Below are positions 21,622 to 31,600 of a stretch of DNA of 64,000 bases, in pieces. The translations under genes and the position numbers were made by a program. The notes beneath the pieces were generated by a model, which saw only the letters and a program-made list of their open reading frames with translations, was not told the origin of the DNA and ran no database searches. How positions within the stretch are numbered: the stretch's first letter is position 1; each line of letters opens with the position of its first letter. The stretch is from Turnera subulata. Lineage: Eukaryota; Streptophyta; Magnoliopsida; Malpighiales; Passifloraceae. Location: the NCBI GenBank assembly GCA_028386065.3, contig JAKUCV010004748.1, positions 62,001 through 126,000 on the forward strand, read 5' to 3'.

Positions 21622-22614
21622 ATGCTAGTTCTCAAACCCCTTCCATTGAACCCAAAGCCTTTCTTGCTCAATAAACCCATCCTCCCCAAAACCCCCACAC
21701 CCCAAACCCTAAAACCCCACCCTCGCCCTCGCCCTCGCCCTCGCCCTCGCACCATCCCATCCGTCCTCCAATGGAACCGGAAGCCCGAATTAGCCGGCGA
21801 CACCCCCCGCGTGGTCGTCATCACCTCCGGCAAGGGCGGCGTCGGTAAGACCACCACCACCGCCAACGTCGGCCTCTCCCTCGCCCGCCTCGGCTTCTCC
21901 GTCGTCTCCGTCGACGCCGACGTCGGCCTCCGCAACCTCGACCTCCTCCTCGGCCTCGAGAACCGGGTCAACTACACCCTCGTCGAGGTCATGAACGGGG
22001 ATTGCCGCCTCGACCAGGCCCTGGTCCGCGACAAGCGCTGGACCAACTTCGAGCTCCTCTGCATCTCCAAGCCCAGGTCGAAACTGCCCCTCGGGTTCGG
22101 CGGGAAGGCCCTCGTCTGGCTCGTCGAATCCCTCAAGACCCGGCCCGAGGGCTCCCCGGATTTCATCCTCATCGACTGCCCCGCCGGGATCGATGCCGGG
22201 TTCATCACCGCCATTACGCCGGCCAACGAGGCGGTGCTGGTCACGACGCCGGATATAACGAGCCTCCGCGACGCCGATAGGGTCACCGGGTTGCTGGAGT
22301 GCGACGGGATAAGGGATATAAAGATGATTGTGAACAGGGTAAGGACGGATATGATCAAAGGGGAAGATATGATGTCGGTGCTGGATGTGCAGGAGATGCT
22401 TGGGCTGGCGCTGTTGGGTGTCATTCCTGAGGATTCAGAGGTGATCAGGAGTACAAATAGAGGGTACCCGTTAGTGTTGAATAAGCCTCCTACCTTGGCT
22501 GGATTGGCTTTTGAGCAGGCGGCCTGGAGACTTGTTGAGCAGGACAGTATGAAGGCTGTTATGGTGGAGGAGGAGCCCAAGAAACGTGGGTTCTTCTCCT
22601 TCTTTGGAGGGTAG
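21622..22614 (+). CDS. MIND1: Septum site-determining protein MinD, chloroplast-targeted
   Basis: A single-exon gene of 330 residues, the size of plant MinD. Residues about 1-58 are a Pro/Lys/Leu-rich plastid transit peptide carrying an RP dipeptide run coded by tandem CGCCCT units at about 21722-21750. The ParA/MinD ATPase follows: deviant Walker A SGKGGVGKTTT near 69-79, the switch region VDADVGLRNLDLLLG near 97-111, and Walker B-like FILIDCPAGID near 181-191. The end EEPKKRGFFSFFGG is the amphipathic membrane-targeting helix. MinD acts with MinE and ARC3 to place the plastid FtsZ ring. GC is strikingly polar: codon third positions are almost all C or G in the first 200 codons and mixed afterwards. 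Confidence 0.96.
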   Translation: MLVLKPLPLNPKPFLLNKPILPKTPTPQTLKPHPRPRPRPRPRTIPSVLQWNRKPELAGDTPRVVVITSGKGGVGKTTTTANVGLSLARLGFSVVSVDADVGLRNLDLLLGLENRVNYTLVEVMNGDCRLDQALVRDKRWTNFELLCISKPRSKLPLGFGGKALVWLVESLKTRPEGSPDFILIDCPAGIDAGFITAITPANEAVLVTTPDITSLRDADRVTGLLECDGIRDIKMIVNRVRTDMIKGEDMMSVLDVQEMLGLALLGVIPEDSEVIRSTNRGYPLVLNKPPTLAGLAFEQAAWRLVEQDSMKAVMVEEEPKKRGFFSFFGG

Positions 22615-23589
22615 TGGAGGGGTTTTGGCAGGAGTGTTGAGAAGCTGTGAATAGGGGATTAGTTGATGCTTGTTCTTGTTATTTTTCATTTGTTTTTCCT
22701 TTGTTCATGATTTTGAAGTTTGCTTAATTTGATAACAGGATTTCTTGTAGCGTTAGATATAGGCTTTGCCAAATTGCATTTGTGCCTCTGTTGCAATTTT
22801 TGTTGAAATGTGGCTACTTTTTGTATCTCAACTTCTCAAGTGCGGGAGGAAAAGTTATCCTATGTCTTTAAGTTACTAATTGTCCAGTTCATTGTCTTTG
22901 TTTAGATCGTTTCATGAACCATGTCTATTCCACTTTTTTTAACTACTATTGGTTCGATTACCTGCGGTATACTTTCATGTATGATATAAATTTTGATTGG
23001 CTTGATAGATTTACTTCATTGCTTTGCTAACCGTATTGACTTTGGCCATTCAGTTCACCAGTATTCTCTCTTTGCAGACATTTCAATAGTGTGCAGTACA
23101 TGTTATGATAATGCTGCTCGGGCTGGTGACTTCTGCTCTAATCATATTGATTTACAACTCGCTCTTTCTAGTACTCACATATTTAAGCAATACATAGGGC
23201 AGGACATTGATCATTGACCAGGGCTTGCTTGCAATCCAAGCTTTTGTGGATAGGAGAGCAGACAGGAAATGGCGCATTCCTTCTCAAAGCTACCAGTGAT
23301 CAGCACAGAACTGGCTCAAAGATGATGGGACTTACACCGTCAGATAAACCAGGTTTGGTAGCCATAGGATCCTAACTTCCTGGTAGCACTTCTACCAAAT
23401 GCCAGTGGAGAATTCTTGAAGCGCCAAAGCATGGAAATTCAAGTTTATCAAGCGGATTGGATGTGAACTTAGCCGGTTCAACTACTCAGCCTCAGACTGA
23501 AACTGTTTCTCAAGCTATTGACTTCACATCAACTACATTTGTCCTGAAGTTGGATGTTTGGCTATCTGAGTTCATCGTCTTTCCAGTGA
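22615..23589. other. 3' flank of MinD and spacer
   Basis: Probable 3' UTR to about 22900, then spacer. A stretch at about 23280-23590 has gene-like base composition, but no recognisable protein or splice pattern was found. Confidence 0.4.
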
Positions 23590-23887
23590 GTTCCTGTTAG
23601 AGTAGTAAGCCCAAAGCCAATCATGGGGCTTCAACTATTAGCTTAAGCTTTTGGTTGAGATGGTCACTTGACATGGTAGTGGAGCCATAATGACCAAACG
23701 GTCGCGTGTTCAAATCTCCACGCCTCCCTCCTTGTTGAATTAAAAAGCACAAGGTATGGACGGGCCTGTGCAAGTTTCAAGCCCAAAGGACTTTCACTTT
23801 AGGGAGGGTGTTAGAGTAGTAAGCCCAAAATCAATCATGGGGCTTCAACTATTAGTTTAAGCTTTTGGTTGAGATGGTGACAGTTCC
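23590..23887 (+). mobile_element. SMART/TRIM miniature LTR retrotransposon (288 bp)
   Basis: A complete miniature LTR element. A 5-bp TSD GTTCC lies at 23590-23594 and 23883-23887. The 5' LTR is 23595-23673 (79 bp, TGTTAGAG...TTGACA). The primer-binding-site-like TGGTAGTGGAGCC follows at once (23674), a degenerate match to the initiator-tRNA-Met PBS TGGTATCAGAGC. A purine tract AGGGAGGG ends at 23808. The 3' LTR is 23809-23882 (74 bp), identical to the 5' copy apart from a few substitutions and loss of CACTT. The 135-bp interior codes for nothing and contains GTTCAAATC, a B-box-like stretch. Mobilisation must have been in trans. Confidence 0.85.
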
Positions 23888-24501
23888 GAGGGTATCAATG
23901 CAACTATCATAATAATATCCTGACGAATTAGATGATGGGTGTCGCTGATTTTATTCAGGAGCCTACTTGAAAGCCAGAAACTATAGCATCAACTCAGTCA
24001 ATGATATTAATGAGGGTTTAACAGCTAGTTTGTTTTCATAAGTTGCCGAAATTGAAAGAGGAGACAAGCTGCACTCTCATTTAATACAATTCAAGGTCAT
24101 TGGGTTGTGCATTCTGTTGCTCTAAAACAAACCAGAAAACGAGTTTACGTTTCGCAATAAGAAAATGATATGGAAGTGGAACTAATTACGTAATGCATAA
24201 ATGGTTGCGACAAGAAGTTTTTCGGCCGAAGCCCGGAGGTTGCGACAAGTCTTGGACCATTGAGAATAGATAAATTGTATTGTGGTAGTTTTGCTGGGCC
24301 TCCATTACTAAAATCTCTCCGAAACCTTGCAAAATAAAATTCTCTACGAAACCTGACAAGTGGTAACCCAATTTTTGAAGCTACTTTATGTTCCGGTATC
24401 AACTATCAACTCGTATTACTTGCTATTTTTGTCAATTCGGTCGCTCCAGTACCAAAATCATAATAAGACTTGGTTTCAGTTTTTGAGTCAAACTCAAAAA
24501 T
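23888..24501. other. Intergenic
   Basis: No gene or further structured repeat is recognised between the SMART element and the SINE. Confidence 0.45.
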
Positions 24502-24664
24502 CAAACCCACCCCAAGTCTTTTTTTGTCTACAAATGGAGCCCTGCACACCAATCCGATATATACTTTACCCCACACCCGGACTTGAACCCAGGGAGGCTT
24601 TGGGGCGGAAGCCAAATTCTTATGCTACTGAGCTCAAGAGGTTCTGACAAACCCACTCGAAGTC
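24502..24664 (-). mobile_element. tRNA-derived SINE with 17-bp TSD
   Basis: Read on the minus strand from 24647, the body has a box A-like GAGCTCAGTAGCATAAG and a box B-like GGTTCAAGTCC, as in tRNA-headed SINEs. It then runs into a short tail ending TTTGTAGAC and seven A. The flanks CAAACCCACCCCAAGTC (24502-24518) and CAAACCCACTCGAAGTC (24648-24664) form a 17-bp TSD with two mismatches. The body is about 129 bp. The tRNA-like portion lacks the paired acceptor stem of a working tRNA gene. The SINE family is not identified. Confidence 0.75.
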
Positions 24665-27185
24665 TGAGGAAAAAAAAAAGTGCATGTGGATCCCATTTAG
24701 CTGAAAGTTCGTCAAATTAAAAATAGGCAAAATAAGACTAAGCAAGAGATGAAATATAACTAAAATTCTAATCCATGGTTGATTTTTAATTTTGGAGGAT
24801 AATATGAAAATGAAAAAGATGACTTTATTCCGTTAATTGTTTGTTTCTTTCCCGATTGCAACAGAATCCAATTCTAATCGAGTCTCCAAGAATTAACAAC
24901 CTGGCTATAGCAGTAAACATCTACTTTGTCGCATCTATATTTGTTTTTCCGCTTGAATTTGTGCAAGTCCAATCCAGATTGTGACTACAAGCATATTCAT
25001 GGGCGTTATAGTATGGAGTTTTGACAAAACCAATTGATTTGACATGTGTGGCTCTATGTTAAAAATAAAAAAAAAAAAAGCCCCCCGAGCTTTGCTCACT
25101 TGCACTTGCTCTTGCTCCCAAGTGGATGTGGAGTGGATACCTGCGCTTTTCTCAACTTGGCTGCAGTACTTGGAAAACCCGAATCTTTGGTGGACATTCC
25201 AACTTGAGAATTTGATAGCCAAAAACTTTTTGAGAATATTAATGATCGTTGCTTTTCTTAGGCGGACAATAAATTGGTGAAAATTCAATGTCAAGGCCTT
25301 CGAAGATGAGAGAATGTTCAGAGGACGATAATAAATTATTCAAATCCATAAGTCTGTTGTCTCTTTCTTCCCAAATTCGAGCTCTTCAGTTTGCCACATT
25401 CGCAGGTTATTTGCCATAAGCCCAAGCAAAACTAATGAGGTGCAATGACACGAAGACCCTTTATTCTTTTTGCTAGTTGTCCTGTGATGTGGTTATCTTG
25501 CTTCTAGGCCTATCCTTTTCTATTTTGTATTGCAACAAAGTTGTTTTGATCACAATTTTGCATCTTGTGTTGTTATTATCTGGAATTGTAATATAGCATA
25601 TAGGAGACCAAAACACCGGTAGGGGCCCAAGTTGCAGTCAGCTCTAGTGGAAAGTGTCGGTTAATTGGTAGTATAACATTTTTGTTCTTTCAAATACTGT
25701 ATTAATTTAGTGTACCTTTTTAGGTTTAGGTCAAAATCAAAGCAAAATAAACAAACTTATCTATTACTTGGCTATAGCCAATCAACCTTAATGTCTCGGC
25801 CCCAATAGCAAAAAGGGTGGCAGAGCAAATTATTTCCACAAAATCAAGAAGATAGCCCATTTTTTTGTACTAATAAACAAATATAACTACAAGGTATGTC
25901 TTACTCTATATTTGACAGGTAGACGTTATTGGATTAGATTAGTGGGATTCTTTTGATAAAAAGGGAAGTGCATGAGATGAGGCCACCCCACCAAAATTCG
26001 CGTTCTTGTATTGGGAAATTTGGGTGTCCAATTAAGTTTCGTGTGCGTTTGTAGCTTAACACGTAACCCAGGAGAAATGGGAAAGTGAACTTAAAAGTGG
26101 AAGAAGAAACCTTTAAAATACTGAATCTGGTTCGCGTCAACGCCACAAAAGCTTCATGGGGTTAGTCGCGCACTACTTTCGTAGCTTTCACTATTTTCCC
26201 CAGTAACTAACTACCAATAACTATTGAACTTCTGCTCTAGTAAACATTATACTAATTAGAATCAATTTTTCCCATGATATCCTAAAGTGTTGAATTTGAG
26301 AGCAATGTTTCGTAGATGGATAAATTTGCATAGAATCTCTTCCGGCAAGATATGTTCTGAACAAAAAAATTGGTCAACAGTAAATTTGTAATCGACAAAC
26401 TTATTTTACATAAAAAAAATTATCGGTCCCAATAATTCCATACAAATTTGTCAGTATATTATTATCCATTATACCTAGCTAGTCATAAAGATCAAATGCG
26501 ATTTGTCAATTGTTTCTTCTCGGCGTGCAAGTAACTTCAAATTGGAGTCTTTTGGCAATCCAGATAGAGTTCATCTGCAAATTTGACCTCAAAGCCAATA
26601 CGTTGAATACAATTCAAGTAAATGAATATCTCATCTCAGTCTTAGGAAGTCAAGTATGACCAGAAAGATACTAGTGACTCCAGTAAAAATTTACTTCGTA
26701 GTATCTTCATTTAGAAAAAAAAAAAAAGAAAGAAAGAACTCAAAGTCAACGGTACTCGAGATAAAGTTAGGACCAAACCTGCTGACTTAAATCTAGTTTG
26801 AAACAACAGTATAGTGTCTTCAAACAATGGATTCGCGAATTATATCATAGTACACGGCTGCTATACTACGGCATTTCCTTCCTAAATTCCTAATCTACTA
26901 CCCAAAAAAATAGTATTACTCTCTCTATATATACTATCGGTAGTCACTATTAAAAATTAAAAATTCGCAGGAAGGACATTTGATTTGTGTGGTTGCCCGA
27001 TTCCAATAACCAAAAATTTGAAACTCGGTGACATGTGAAAACATGGGAATTGCGGTATTCATTTCGATTTTTTTTTCTGAATATCCACTATTTATTTTGA
27101 GATATATAAGATAAATATCTACCTACAGTGATGTATAAGCAGTTATTCATGAAGAAGAACACGTAATATCAAAGAAAACTACTTT
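24665..27185. other. Intergenic, AT-rich
   Basis: A long gene-free stretch with scattered A/T runs. I see no coding exon, RNA gene or clear transposon here. Confidence 0.45.
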
Positions 27186-27233
27186 GTTCTACTATGAGAT
27201 TTTTTTTTTGATACATGTTCTATCGTGAGATTT
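27186..27233 (-). repeat. Short T-rich insertion between diverged direct repeats
   Basis: GTTCTACTATGAGATTT starting at 27186 is echoed by GTTCTATCGTGAGATTT starting at 27217 (14 of 17 positions). Between them is a T run followed by GATACAT. On the minus strand this reads ATGTATC plus poly(A), as in the other minute insertions of this window, but the repeats are less well preserved. Confidence 0.35.
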
Positions 27234-27548
27234 GGACAAGCACACATGGTTTACAAGTTTACACACCCTTTAATCATTTTCCGGGTTCAAATAAGACACA
27301 TGTACACAGCTGATGCTAACAGATTTCCAGTGTATGGTATTACGGTGTCCCACACGGAAAGATAGCTGATGATCGCTATTCCTATCGAGGCATTCTGATC
27401 CTAATCAGGTCACGTCACGTGTGTTTTCTTCACTCCAGTAGAGTAACAAATAATGATCAAATCATCTCACAAGATTTTTTTCCTTTTTTTTTTTGCCTCA
27501 TTTCTGTAAATATATTTTTTTTACATCCAAAATTGTCCCCACAATTGG
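27234..27548. other. 3' flank of the beta-carotene hydroxylase gene
   Basis: Probable 3' UTR of the minus-strand hydroxylase near its right end, otherwise spacer. Confidence 0.4.
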
Positions 27549-29441
27549 TCATAATAAGCCCTTGTAAGATTTAATTCTCCGGCTAATCTCCTTCTCCAAT
27601 TCCTCCATGCCTCCAACTTCTTCAAGTTCCTGTAGTACATAGTAGAATAGGCCTTATTAATTACCAAGTAGTAGTACTAGTACTTATGTTTTACTAACCT
27701 CGGAGAAAAACAAAATACTAGGACCATATAGGTTGAAATAAAAGAAGACAGCAACCCACCTTAGGTCCTAGGAACAACCCATATGGGACGCCATCGAATT
27801 TTTCCGAGTGGTGGAGCTGTCATCAATAAATAAAAGAAAAAAACCGTTAGGATTCGTTTTCTGTTAATACTTAATACAATAAAGAAGATTGATTGATTGA
27901 TTAATTAATTAATTAATTCAAAGAAACAACATGGAAACATTAAACAGCTTATTATACAATACAATAAATGTCTCTCTGGTTTGTTGTGTGTGTATGTATA
28001 TTTATTTTCTTGAAATTTACCTGGTGAGCAGCAGCTACTCTTCTAAAATAAGGCACATTGGCGATGGGGCCCACGGGGAATCTCTTGTGGACAAGACCAT
28101 CGTGGACGAACATGTAGGCCATCCCAAACACAGTAATTCCAAGCCCCTGCTTCCCCACAGTCATCGGGATTAGTCAGGTAAAGCCTTTTAATTAGTCACG
28201 CTCTTCTATGTAAAACTTGTCAGCATTAGGGAATTAAACAAGTGATTAGCCTGGTAAATTAATCCATAAAATCGGACCAATAAAGATACGAGAGAGAGAA
28301 AGAAGAAATTAAAAAGAGAGATGTGTCTCACTTACCGCCCCAAAACAGAGACCAGGCATAAGGCCCTTGTTGAAAAAGCCATAGGCTAAAAGTAATATCG
28401 CAGGCACAGCGTTGATTATGGCAAAAACATCGTTTAGCTCAAAAGGACCTTCTCTGGGTCGATGGTGTGACTGCAACAAAAGAAACAAGCCTACTTAGAA
28501 CTGTTTAACATTGATAATTATAACATAGTCGAAAGAATTAAAGACTGGTCCTTGAAAGTTTAAGCCTCTTTTGTTCAAGAAAAGGGAAGAAGAAATGTAC
28601 AGATTGCTTATATACCTCGTGCATATGCCACAAAGAAGCATGCCACAGAGCTTTGTGAGCCCATCTAGCCCAAAACTCCATCCCCACCTGTAAACAGAAG
28701 AAAACTATCCTCAATTCGATTGAATTGCCTAACCAACTTAACTATAGGGAAGACAAACAAAAGAAGAGAAAAAACAAACAACAGCTAAAAACACTAGAGA
28801 GGAAACAAGAACTCACCGCAGCTCCAACTGAGAGAGCAAATGTACCCAACATTTCGGACAAAGGCACTTCCCCGCCCTATGAGTCAGGAACAACAGCAAA
28901 AAACCACCCAATTTCAACACATGCACACACGTGCCACAACATGAACAACATTATTAACCAAAACTACTTAGTACAAGTGTAAAAAAATGTAAAGTTGTTG
29001 TCGTAGTACCTCCATTTGCCAGTGGAACCTGTAATAAACTGCCATAACCGCCATGGAAGTGATACCTAAGCTGGACATGACAGCAGCAACCAAGTAAGTG
29101 AACCTCTCCGATCTCTTCCTCGCCAATCTCTCCGCCGCCCGGGGCGTCATCAAGATCCGGTCTTTCACATCTCCGACAATCACTTCCTCCTCCTCTTCGC
29201 CACTCTCCACGTGGGCAACAGGCGCAGCAGCGGTCTGCTTCGTGTCTTCGAGAACGAAGCAGACCGCGAACCTCGTTTTCCTTGGAACCAATCCTCCACG
29301 GAGAAAGAGGTTGTAATTCTGGCGCGGGATTGGAGGGAGGAGCAATAGCGAAGTGGGTAGTGGTTTATGGAGGAGATGGGTGGCTTGGATGCAACGGAAT
29401 GGCTTGGCAACGACGGTAGGGGCGGAGAGTCCTGCCGCCAT
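27549..29441 (-). CDS. BCH: Beta-carotene 3-hydroxylase (non-heme di-iron), chloroplast
   Basis: Seven exons in frame at GT-AG sites (minus strand): 29441-29010, 28876-28817, 28687-28616, 28470-28336, 28146-28021, 27816-27760, 27629-27549, giving 320 residues. An N-terminal plastid transit peptide (about 1-60) and an acidic linker precede the conserved RKRSERFTYLVAAVMSSLGI membrane segment. All four histidine clusters of the family are present: HX4H at 175-180, HXXHH at 187-191, HX4H at 248-253 and HXXHH at 274-278. They bind the two irons that hydroxylate the beta-rings of beta-carotene to zeaxanthin in plastid membranes. Every intron is phase 0. The C-terminus (ISRRIKSYKGLL) is a short variable tail. 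No damage is seen. Most genomes carry more than one copy, so the exact paralogue is not assigned. Confidence 0.96.
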
Positions 29442-31550
29442 GGAGGGGGAGGTTTTGGGTGTGGTTTTGCTTGCTTAACCGAGAGGTTTGTGTTGTGTGT
29501 GGAGACAAAGAGAGAAGAGTGAAGATAGAGAAGGTCGGTACTTAAAGTGTGTTTAGGGAGAGGTTTTTTTTTTTTTTGTGGGGGGTGAGGGTCCCCCTGG
29601 TTAAATGCACATAGACCACATCTTTTTTGTGTTCTAGCGTGAATGAATTAAAATATTACTAGCTTCCTTAGACACCTAGAAGAAGACTTTTTTGCCATTG
29701 GCTTGCTTCTGTAATTGCAGTTTTGCCATTTTCTTTGACCTTTTTCGATTTCATAAATGGATTGGAGGGAGTACATAGTTAGTTGTCAGTCAACAACTTT
29801 CCAAGTCGGTCAGGACTCAGGTCCATGAAGATGAAAATTAGATTAATTATTACCGTGTTTTCTGTTACAGGGTGAGTTTATGAAAAAGAATTTATATAGC
29901 AGCAGGTTAGGTAAGATTTGGAGAAGATTGAAGAGAATGCATATATAGGCTTTCTATAAATTATATTTATGAGGAAGTTAGGTAGGTGGATTAACTTTCT
30001 TTCAGTCACCGTGATTACTTAATATGACTGGCATCATACAAAAAATGAGGTATAGTTAGTAGTCAAACAAGTCTAAATACACACCCGATGTTGAAAAAAT
30101 ATTGTAACTTAGTTTACATAAATCGTGGTGTTGTTGACTAAGGAAAATTAAACTAATTAGGAAAAGAAATTTATGTCCAAGTTTCCATAAATAATTTGTT
30201 ACACAATTCGACAATTCAAGTATAAATGATACTCTTTTCAATATTGTATATACTCTAATTATAAATTGTTTTTGTCACTGATCAAGAGCATGACTTGTGA
30301 TTAAACTTTGAGCATTCTTTTCGTGTGATATAGCTTAATATCTGCAGGCGTTGTCATTCTTTGACCCATCAAGAGAAATCAGTGGGCCTGAATTTTTTTT
30401 TGTTTCACTGCTATAAAAATTGAGAAGAAAGCAATGGAAACACGAGGAATACACGGGTAAGAAAAAAATTGGACAGGTAAGGGGGAATGTAGTAAATAGG
30501 GAGGGGAGAGAAGGGCAAAAGGGGAAAGGGGGGAAGTGGAGTGGGAGGTTGATGTGTGGAAGGAAACACAAGAAGAGGTGTCAGAATCTGAAGGGAGGAA
30601 TGTGAGGTGGTTGGGCCGCCGCTGGATTGCCCTGCGGCTGACAGCGAATCGTATCCCCTCCCCTCTACCTTTTCCAAATTGGACTTATTTTGGAATTTAG
30701 CTTTGTGGCTCCTTTCTCTTCTTTGTTGGGCCACGTCTCCCACCCCACAGTTCAATTGAATCGCTATTTGCTAAAGCCTGTCATGGCCTTTTTCTTTTCT
30801 ACCAATGTCCCTGTCCTGCAAACGTGGGTATTTTGCGGCCCCTCTCTTTTCCAAAATACTGGTCCTGTTTTTTGAGTTAGTTGCACATATTATCGTTTTT
30901 GTTTTTTTTTGCTCGTCCTTTTATTATTTCTAATTCTGACCACTGCTCCATACCAAAACTCTCTTTTGAGATATTGTTTTCCTTGGTTCTAAAGTTTGAA
31001 TTGTTTCCAGATCATATGAATCATGCCCAATCCCATAAGTGAATGATAGAGATGAACTATGAAAAAGGACCCCCTTGGAAAACCACTAAACTGGAGCACT
31101 ATCTTGAAAAAAAATTATTTTACGCAGGTTGCGTATTAGGTTATGTACATGCCCACAAATAATATTTCGACCAATTAAGAGTTTTTAAAAAATTTTCAGA
31201 ATAAATTTTTCCCATTTTAAGTATCTAGATTGATATTATATAATATTATCACAGGCATGCCATTTGACACAATGTGAACACCAAATTGTTGGTTTTCTCC
31301 AGGCTCAAAACTTAATACCTTTACTTCAAGAGGACAAAGTGGACTATTAAGGACATAGATGAAATGATAATGCACCAATAATGTTGGGCAGGGAATTGCT
31401 TTTTTTATTTTCCGCTGGTGCCTGCCGACCCATCCATAATTCCATATGGTGGATGGATATATGTAATCAGGTCGAAAGTTTTTCTGGTTTGCCAAGTGTA
31501 AGTCTTTGGCGACTCCTCTCCAACTTTGCGGGGGACGCACCCATGACCCA
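29442..31550. other. Hydroxylase promoter and spacer before LINE B
   Basis: The hydroxylase promoter should lie within a few hundred bases right of 29441; a T-run at about 29566-29578 and G-rich sequence follow. No gene is recognised in the rest. Confidence 0.45.
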
Positions 31551-31600
31551 CTATCAAGAAATTACTTTTTTTTTTTTGATGAAAATATACTTCATTGAAC

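Noticed and set aside
21972..22580. 202-codon antisense open frame inside MinD
   Set aside because: It is a shadow of the GC-rich third positions of MinD on the other strand and has no recognisable domain.
22993..23217. 74-codon frame downstream of MinD
   Set aside because: No domain, codon bias or splice support; consistent with chance in spacer DNA.
24519..24647. A functional tRNA gene
   Set aside because: Only box A- and box B-like stretches are present. There is no paired acceptor stem, and the A-tail and TSD show it is a SINE.
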